Positions 56,901 through 64,000 of a stretch of 64,000 nucleotides of DNA are shown in pieces. How positions within the stretch are numbered: position 1 is the stretch's first letter; every line of letters starts with the position of its first letter. A program made the position numbers and the translations under genes. Location: NCBI GenBank assembly GCA_038373865.1, contig JAXGGA010001703.1, positions 79,066 through 143,065 of the forward strand. Direction: 5' to 3'. This DNA is from Uloborus plumipes (Eukaryota > Arthropoda > Arachnida > Araneae > Uloboridae). Under the pieces are notes generated by a model. That model saw nothing but the letters and a program-made list of their open reading frames with translations. It ran no database searches and was not told the origin of the DNA.

Positions 56901-59900
56901 AAAATACCAAGGTACTCATTGAACACTATTATTTGGTTGAAATGTTCATTTTGGGGAAATTCAGACCCTTTTTTGGACCGTCCCTAAAAAGGGATGCTAG
57001 GCATTAATGGCTTAAAGCTTAAATTCTGACTGACTTTAGTATGCTGTTTTTTATAAGATTGGAAAAGGTGTTTAGGTTAACACCAAGGTACACCCAGTTA
57101 AACTGTACCAAACGGCTATTTCATAGTTTTTTTATTTCATTCTATTTTCATTGAACTAAATATTATAGTTAAATCCATCCAATTTTGAGTCTATCATTTT
57201 ATTTGAAGTTTGCTCTTGTTTGTTCCAAAATCACGCACTTAAGCAAGATGAATGCGATATTTCTTGGTGAGGAAACGGAGGATCGCCCCCCAACAATGAG
57301 CTCTGTAAAACTAGTTTCACTGCTAGCGCAGTATGAATGCAGGGAAAAGAGCACAAGGCAGCGCGCGCCTCAGTTCAGATGCATACAGTACCTCTATTTA
57401 CATCGCGACTTGTTACATCACTCATTCGGATATATCACACCATTTTATTTGTGCCTCAATAAATTAGACTAAAAAAACTGTTGCTTTACATTTGACATCG
57501 CAAACAAAAAGGAAGTTTCCCAGAAAAAATATTTAAATTGTTTTTTAATCAAAAAACTATCAAACTACAAACTAAACTCATATTTTTCACACTTAATTCA
57601 TTGCAGTTTATGTTGCAACTTTCGATCTGTATTCTACTGTAAAAAAAAAAAAAAAAAAATAATAAACTTTTTTTTTTAATTTTAAAAGAGAAAAATTGGT
57701 AGACTATTTTTGTCTTTTTTTTTTTTTTGTTTTTTGTTTTTTTTTGTCTTATTAGGAAATTTGAATTATTATGATAATAAACTAATATTTTTATAGGTTC
57801 ACATAGCAGTAATTTGTATTTTATTTGAATTATCTTTTTACAATCTTAGTTAGCTCGCTTTTTTTGTTGTATTTTATTTGAATGGCAACTTTTTACGATC
57901 TTAGTTAGAAGAGTCTTTGGTTAGATCGCGCTTTTCTGTTGTCTCCCGACAGTGGTTAATGAGGACACGTGGCTGTTGCAACTATACCATTTATGAATAC
58001 ACGAAGAAATGAATATACAAGTACTGAGATTAAATTATTTTGAGAACTACACCCTGATTGCCAACCTAATATTAAAATGAACTGCATGGGTCAGAAAGCA
58101 TTTAAAATCTAAACATTTATTCAATTGTTTTCGAGAGCACATGATGGGAAACACGGAAAAGGAAAGACAACAATAGCTTTGAAAAGCGGATTTGTTCAAC
58201 GAAACATTAATGCATGAAGAAGTGTGTACAAATTTTCCTTCTGATAATAACGAGCACGTAATAAATACTGACTGAGTAGTTATAGATACAGAATACATAT
58301 TTATAGATACAGAGGAAAGTAAAAATGGTTTACGAAATATAATTAAGATTTTATACGATCAAACTGCTTGCTTCCATCAGTGGAGTCCAATATTATTGGA
58401 TGTTTGATAAAAATCCTCTAATGGTTAGTTGAAAGAATTGTCATTTTAAAAATGATAGAAAACATGGGAGCAAAGTTAAATATAAAATTCTGCATAAACT
58501 CTAGCTTGATTGTAAAGAAATTATATAATTATTTCCTAGTCATGAATAGGTGTTTGAACAACATGCTATCGGGAAACTTAAAGAACTAGTTCTGATTAAA
58601 ATTTCCTCCTTTGCTAATGAATCCAAGAAAAGTGCAGAATAGTTTGGTCATAAATCATTAAAAAAAAGAGAGATTAAAAAATATATTTTTTGTTTTATAC
58701 ATTTTGACCCCTTCCTTTTCATCGCTGTCATGCTTATTCATCATAGGGAATGATGCTAGTTCCAGAAGAAATCAAGACAAATTGAAATGAAATTAAACAG
58801 TCCGAACCTTTTTCAGAACAGACACTTTGCCACCATCCCCTCTCTGAGGTCCCCCTCTCTTACTAAAAAATAGACACGGCTACTAAATTTTAGGAAGAAG
58901 TATTCCAAAAAATTATTATTCACACACCTTCCAATTTCTTTACTGAATAAATTAAAATTTTTATGTTGTTACGAATTTTAATGTTAAAGATAAAATTAAA
59001 AATAAATAAAAAATACAAAACAAGGAACCCCCCCCCCCCATTTTGATGGCTCATCTTGCGCCATACCGTAAATCAGGGTTACTTGGACCCTAGGGGGTTA
59101 CTTGAGTCCACTACAATAAAATGATAAAATCTAGGTTTGGTACCTACTAGTTGAAGACTTGCACGTAGTTCCTCGTTTCTCCAATAGGTAGAAGCCCTCT
59201 GCAGTCTCTAACGCTAGTACCAAACCCAGATTTTATCATTTTACTGTGGGCTCAAGTAGCCCTGTTGTGGGTCCAAGTAACCCTGCTTTACGGTAAATCC
59301 CCTCCTCCCTGTCCCTGCAAGATGGTTATGTGGTAATCACAAAACTGAAATTACTTTATTTACTTTTCCAAATCATTACTTGAGCAGTTTTTCTTTTAAT
59401 ATGTAAATCCTTCTTAGAGAGCATACCGAGATGTATCTTTTTTGGTACAAGAACATGGTGCGCTCCTTAAGAGACTGAAAATATCAGAGACTAAGAATGT
59501 GGACCTTCGTAAAAAGATTCGTTTCTTGGAACTTGAACTTATGACGATGTATCAGAGGAATGCCCATGATTCTTGCGTCATAGACGCTTTGCAGGTGAGT
59601 AGATATGAATAATTATTATAGTCTTTGCTATTTTGTTTCCATTGACTAAATTTAATTTTAATGAAGGAATATTTCATAAATGATTTTATTAATATCGTTA
59701 CCACAATTGCTTGAGTATTTGTCATTGTGGAAAACCAGCTTTTATGGGCCCTCTCCGCATAGAGATCTGTTGTTGTTGTTAAAAATTAATCATTACAAAA
59801 TTTAAATTTTAACAATATTGATTTTGTCAATATTTGGCAAGCAAATAAGTGAACAGTTTGAAATCGAGCCAAGTGTTCCACGTTACAATAATTTCCCGAA

Positions 59901-62052
59901 CTTAGCAATGATCTCGTGAGAGAAGAAGGTTAAATGTTCGCTTTTCCTAGATCTGTAAGCCACCCCAATTAGGAAGTTTTGATGCTAATAATGTTACGGA
60001 AATTTCTTTATTAAATTTCTTGTAAACATTACTTATTTCTATGAAAAGTAATGTTGTTGTTGTTTCTGAAACCACTCGGGTACCCGAGCCTGAGTAGACA
60101 CGTCAACCCGATTGAAGGCGGAATAAGTACGGCTTCTGTTTTTACGAGCACCATTGAGGTGGAAGTCCGACTTAGCTCAACACACATGCCATAAGGCCCG
60201 TTTATAGGGCACGCAGCCATTCATAATACAGTCATTCACACAGAGGAAGGACAAGGACAAGAGAGAGTTGAAAGTACATCCATGCCTGAGTCGAATTTCG
60301 AACCCAGGCCACCGCATCACTGTCAGACTCCTCTGACTACTACTGTCCAACCTCGAAAGGCGTGCCTATACTAGACAGCAGCTTAAGTTGACACTGAACG
60401 TCACTACGGGCGGAGCCAATAAGAGCTCTCAAGCAGTTCGCGATCTCCTCTAATTCGCCAAGTAGGCTGTGACGTTTTATCTAGCTCGTTTTTCATAGGC
60501 TAACGTCACGCTGACGTCACGATGTTTTTGTCAAGAAACCTTGCAGTGTAGTATAGCACCGTTGAACGGTTCTATTTCAAAAAGGGGTGACAGCTTGATG
60601 ACGAAAATACACCATGGTAGCATTTCTGCTTAGTTCGATATTATTTTATTTTTCTAGAACTGATGAGGAAGGGGAATAAATTAAAAAAAAAAAAACATTA
60701 ACGCAAACCAACGTTTCAAATAAACGAACCCAACGAAAAACAAAACAAAACAAAGCAAAATCTCATCACCTTCCTTATCTTTTATTACTATCATCCCTAT
60801 TTTGACAAAATCAGTCGAGACCTGCGCCATGCGCAAAAGCGTCGGAGCTCGTCGAAAAAAATATTGTGCAGTAGACAAGGTTGCCGGCATGAAAAGTTAT
60901 TTGCACTGTTATGTCGTGATACTTCTAGGAAGTGGATCATGCAGCTGAGGAAGCAAGCTTTCTTACTTCTGAAGTTCAGCATGGACTCCGGCTGAAAAAG
61001 GAAGAAAGCCACACTCACAAAAACATCAATGACATTCTGAGTGATCAGATAAGTTTATTGAACAAGAAAGTTCGAGAAGATGTGGTTGTTCTGGATTCTT
61101 TAAAAGTATGACATTTTTATTCTATTCTACGGAAACTTTACTCTGAGAGCCTTTTCTGAAGATAATTTTCTATATCAACTTGATGTTTTGAAAAGAAACG
61201 CATTATTTTAGTAAACTCAAAGTAGGAAACTACTTGTAATTGGTCAAGAAAGTTATGGTTACGAGTGAAACTGTGGATGAAATTTAAAAACTAGTAAAGA
61301 AGTAACGGAAACGGGCTCAAAACAATGGCATTGTTTTTTTTTAATGTTCTTGCAGAGGAGTCGACCTTAATTGTTTGATCTTAGACTCCGTCCAACTCCT
61401 TCGTGTTTTTTTTTTATCCCGCTTATACGAATAAAATATCCAGGAACCGAATATTCCCCATTCCATAGAAGCAATGTTAAAAGTTCCTGCTTAAAGAAAT
61501 ATCTCGCTTAATCGAATAATATTTCTTTGAACCGAGCGTATTCGTTTAAGCGGGACCGACAGTACTTCCTTTTTGCAGCAAGCCTTTCAATTCTAAAAAT
61601 TAGACTAACTTTTCAATTTTTCAGTTCTTAAATAGTAGACTATAGTTCCTGTGTTTATTTATTTATTCATTTTGTATTTTCATTTTTATTTATTTATATT
61701 TGAAGCCGAGAGAAAAACGGCTCAATGGCTTACTTGACTCAGAAAAACTCTTTTACTACAAACAATCAATGAAATTTAAGGATGAGCTAGAACAACTTTT
61801 GAGAACATTTCAACTGAAGATTGACGAGCTGAATTTAGTGCAAGAGGAGAGAAGGGACAAGACTACCTGGCTCTGTGAGCAGTTTTATAAGAGTATCGGT
61901 CGAGAAATGGTAATTAGTACTTTCAATCACCAGTTTTCGTGGAATATTACTTCTAGACGCGTTGAAAAACGTGATTTAATAAGAATAATGTGTTTAATTT
62001 ACAGGAACTCTCAGAATCTGAACTGGCATCGGAGACAAATTCTACTGCGTAA
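53981..62052 (+). CDS. Coiled-coil protein of unknown family, six 3' exons (5' end unresolved)
   Basis: Predicted exons: 53981-54134, 54252-54400, 59420-59594, 60929-61105, 61706-61909, 62005-62052 (stop TAA 62050-62052). All introns are GT-AG and phases agree (the 59420 acceptor, not the one two bases earlier, keeps frame), giving 301 residues. The first exon part is basic and aromatic (NKKKGIKYLWRKEIEQQYEY). The middle and end are heptad-rich and charged (LKISETKNVDLRKKIRFLEL; KKVREDVVVLDSLK; FKDELEQLLRTFQLKIDELN), ending in an acidic tail. No catalytic motif, signal peptide or clear membrane span is seen. The second exon is hydrophobic at its start and may begin slightly later (54306, also in phase). 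The family is not recognised. Next to CCDC40 and an X-box-like site, a ciliary role is possible but unproven. Confidence 0.65.
54762..54927. mobile_element. MITE-like inverted repeat
   Basis: 'ccaactcgtttatttcgatc…catggact' at the left matches inverted 'agtccgtggatcggaatgaa…cgagttgg' at the right. The left half is duplicated (a second 'gatccatgga…cctccaactcgttta' at 54826-54860). No coding content. Within intron 2 of the coiled-coil gene. Confidence 0.6.
55395..55555. repeat. Short dispersed repeat, copy 4 of 4
   Basis: 'ccaggggagggcaaagggtg', 'caaaaaccacgcctactta', 'acattgattttccaaagtcg', a G run, 'caatttaccccaccc' and 'gacgggcctgaaattgc' repeat the order of 18470-18620. Confidence 0.55.
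55556..59065. other. Intron sequence with low-complexity tracts, no exon seen
   Basis: Contains a T run near 56105-56124 beside G-rich text (56037-56070), A/T homopolymer tracts (57640-57745) and AT-rich unique sequence. The ORF at 57185-57472 (with MNAIFLGEETEDRPP) has an upstream AG but is not needed: the flanking exons join in phase without it. A C run lies at 59030-59039. Confidence 0.35.
59066..59293. mobile_element. 228-bp MITE with TIRs CCGTAAA(T/G)CAGGG, TA target site
   Basis: The left 'ccgtaaatcagggttacttg' and the inverted right (caagtaaccctgctttacgg) are bordered by TA (59064-59065, 59294-59295). The arms extend inward ('aaaatgataaaatctaggtt' matches inverted 'aacccagattttatcatttt'), so the whole element folds. 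The phrase gggttacttgga is iterated in both arms. The terminus resembles the element at 27482-31668. Confidence 0.8.
60041..60357 (-). mobile_element. tRNA-related SINE, minus orientation (second SINE family)
   Basis: On the minus strand, an A-box-like TAGTCAGAGGAG (near 60335) is followed by a B-box-like GGGTTCGAAATTCGACTC (near 60290-60308). Then comes a unique body and a terminal (aac)n-type tract (gttgttgttgtt on the plus strand, 60050-60064). Not a functional tRNA. Just before exon 60929 of the coiled-coil gene. A piece related to the 38389-38640 MITE follows at 60370-60470. Confidence 0.6.
61416..61562. mobile_element. Degraded pogo/Tigger-like MITE
   Basis: 'tcccgcttatacgaataaaa' at the left and inverted 'cgtttaagcgggaccgacag' at the right, with a second inner pair 'ctcgcttaatcgaata'. 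The right end is followed by TA. The left terminal bases are lost in a T run. Confidence 0.5.
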
Positions 62053-62069
62053 TACATATTTTATTTCGA

Positions 62070-62075
62070 AATAAA
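62070..62075 (+). terminator. Candidate poly(A) signal AATAAA of the coiled-coil gene
   Basis: AATAAA begins 18 bases after the stop codon, so the 3'UTR would be very short. Confidence 0.5.
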
Positions 62076-62265
62076 TATAATCTATACGATTAAAATCTGT
62101 TCACGACCTGTCTGTCTGTCTGCCTGCCTGAAGTTTGTAAGAAATGAAAATATGAACAGCATTTTAAAAAGCACAAATTTGCAAAAAAAAGAAGAAGCAG
62201 AAGAAGGCCACTCAAAACGTGTATCTACAGCTCTGCAAATTTGTGACTTTTATAATGAACTAGCT

Positions 62266-63750
62266 GCGTAGCCCGGCACTGCACGGGCTTTAAAGTAGTG
62301 AGAAAGGTTTAAAAAAAACTACTCGCCGCCAAGGCGGCTCGCTTTTAAGTAGTGAGAAAAATTTATACAAACTACTCGCCGCCAAGGCGACTCGCTTTCA
62401 AAGTTGTGAGGAGACTTATTTGAAACCTATGTACCAACTATATAAGAAAAAAAGAACACTTTAAAAAATAATAAAACAATACCCAATATAAAAATACCAC
62501 GCACTTTTATTATGTGTTTAGATAAGTACCCATGTTGTACTAAACCATGACAAATCAAATTATTTATTTAGATTAGTAACTATACGCAACCATTTAAAAA
62601 AAAGTTAGACTCATTTGAAGCCAACGTATATATGTGCTACATAAGGAAAAAAAACGTTAAAAGAATAATTAAACACTACCCAATATAGAAATACTATGCA
62701 ATTAAATTATGTGTTTAGTACCAATGATACAAAATAGTAAAAACGTTACAAAAATATGACGAATCATATTATTTACTTAGATTAGTAACTATCTTAAATC
62801 ATTAAAAAAAAAAAGAATTTTTGACTCATTTGAAACCTACTTACCTACCTATTACGTAAGAAAATAAAAGTCGAAAGAATAAGAAAACAATAGCAGTACG
62901 AAACAAAAACTATATCGACAAAATTTGCCGTCTTCCCCACTATTTTTTTGAAAGTTAAAAGGTACGTTTGTTGTCAAATATCAAATTGCTACATTACGTC
63001 ACAATTAAATATTAAAGGCAATCTTTGCAATTGTACCGAACTAAAAGAAATTATTTGCCTTGTTATAATCATCATAGGAGGGCCTAGAAACGACGTAAAA
63101 TAAAATGCTTTTAAGAAACGAAATGAAGCAAAGGGAACCAACAATGAATTTAAAAGATGTCGCCATAGCAACGCAATAAAACGTTAATAATTTGATCACA
63201 AAAGAGGTTTTCGAACTCAAAGTTCAAACGCTTTAGTGGAGATAAAAGCTTGGTTCTTCGACTGTAAGTCAAATCAACTCTGGGGTTAAAAATATCGCTC
63301 TATCCAATGGCGTAAAAATCAAAACTGTAATAATTAGTTTATTTTTTATTGATGGTTTTAATGAACCAAGTATTGCAAGAAATTGGGTGAAGCCTTGCAA
63401 AAGGCAAGTTTAAAAATTAAATAATTCGTGCTGTGTTTAAGTTAGAGAATCGAAATAAACTGCATAGGACGGAGAAAATTTTTCTGCTTCCAACGATATG
63501 TAACATTAATATGTGCAAGTAATTTTTAACTCCAGTATTTGGCGAGTTATGTGAAAATTGCCTTGAATTCGAATAAAATCTATATATAACATTATTATTT
63601 TGAGTTATAACAATAACTCCTATAGCCTAAAGCCTTCCTGGATAAATGGACTATTCAACACAAAAAGAATTTTTCAAATCGAACCAGTAGTTCCTGAGAT
63701 TAGCGCGTTCAAACAAACAAACTCTACAGCTTTATATTATTAGTAAAGAT
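62266..63750. mobile_element. Interspersed repeat with CCGG head and RTE/SINE-like tail
   Basis: Head 'actagctgcgtagcccggca…ctgcacggg'; tail 'gaaccagtagttcctgagat', 'gcgttcaaacaaacaaactc' and 'tattattagtaaaga'. This head and tail belong to a class widespread in arthropods (recalled). A duplicated 'actactcgccgccaaggcg(g/a)ctcgcttt' unit (62321-62400) and repeated 'ttagattagtaacta' units lie inside. No ORF survives. Same class as 19749-21412. Confidence 0.55.
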
Positions 63751-63783
63751 TTGTTGCACTGTTATTATATACTGGCAAACTTG

Positions 63784-64000
63784 TCTAGTGGTCAGTGAAG
63801 TCTTTCACGGATGACCTGTCCGTGTCCTTTCTTTGTGTGAATGGGGGGTTGTGCTGGTGTCGTGGTCACAAAGTCCTCCAAGTGAAACGATACCTCTGGG
63901 GGTGCTGGGCCTAGGGTTTGCTCGACCCTAGGTTCTGGTTCAAAATTAAGAACAGAGCGCCCTTCAGGGCCCTATCCCGGTTAAACCACGAAGCTGTGGT
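63784..64000 (+). mobile_element. tRNA-derived SINE, plus orientation, cut by the window end
   Basis: Begins with A-box-like TAGTGGTCAGTGAAGTC; the body 'tcctccaagtgaaacgatac…gctgggcc…gtttgctcgaccc…cccggttaaaccacga' is the same as in 16331-16772 in reverse orientation. It abuts the end of the previous repeat. Confidence 0.65.

Noticed and set aside
57185..57472. 95-codon ORF in intron 2 of the coiled-coil gene
   Set aside because: The flanking exons join in phase without it, splice sites are weak and no domain is visible.
60820..60850. NRF1-like 'tgcgccatgcgc' word
   Set aside because: It is inside an intron, single, and not next to a start of a gene.
61910..62074. Continuation of the exon ORF past 61909
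   Set aside because: A clear GTAATT donor at 61910 and a good acceptor at 62004 define an intron; the extension is read-through.

Overview
The window is animal nuclear DNA, AT-rich and dominated by transposons. Genes are split by GT-AG introns, or are intronless islands, in a sea of repeats. The repeat load (Tc1, mariner, hAT, a CR1/L2-like LINE, tRNA-derived SINEs, Helentron-like elements, many TIR/MITE families) and the gene contents suggest an arthropod, most likely an arachnid. That placement is inference, not proof.

Left part (1-23.6 kb): a hAT relic with a perfect 8-bp target duplication (242-1786), then a small minus-strand gene (2847-3269) for a putative tail-anchored protein. It lies head-to-head with a complete seven-exon Rab8 gene (4057-22996, plus strand, 206 aa, C-terminal CGIL prenylation box). 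The Rab8 introns hold two LINE 3' ends, a broken Tc1 element, a TA-flanked MITE, a tRNA-type SINE, direct repeats, and an interspersed repeat split by a decayed mariner-like element.

Middle (23.6-48.6 kb): mostly repeats. A three-level nest of TIR elements (26595-33591 containing 27482-31668 containing 28748-31635) can be read from its terminal repeats and target duplications. An intact one-exon gene for mitochondrial ribosomal protein mS21 (MRPS21) sits at 37111-37371. From 42 to 48 kb a degenerate tandem array of about 100-bp modules is broken by a mariner relic and by an unclassified 4.2-kb element. That element carries head-to-tail Helentron-like copies and an apparently intact mariner with a full transposase ORF.

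Right part (48.6-64 kb): an uninterrupted 935-codon CCDC40 gene (minus strand), a ciliary/flagellar coiled-coil protein, and on the plus strand an unrecognised coiled-coil gene of at least six exons ending at 62052. Between them lie a foldback element with CCAAT-bearing palindromes and a 34-bp near-perfect palindrome resembling an RFX X-box. The last 2 kb are an RTE-like or unclassified repeat and a SINE cut by the window edge.

How the genes work together: Rab8 (vesicle traffic, ciliogenesis) and CCDC40 (axoneme ruler) both touch cilium biology, but nothing in the sequence shows they are co-regulated. No operon or clustered system is visible. The interest lies in the layered transposon structure and in two or three poorly characterised genes.
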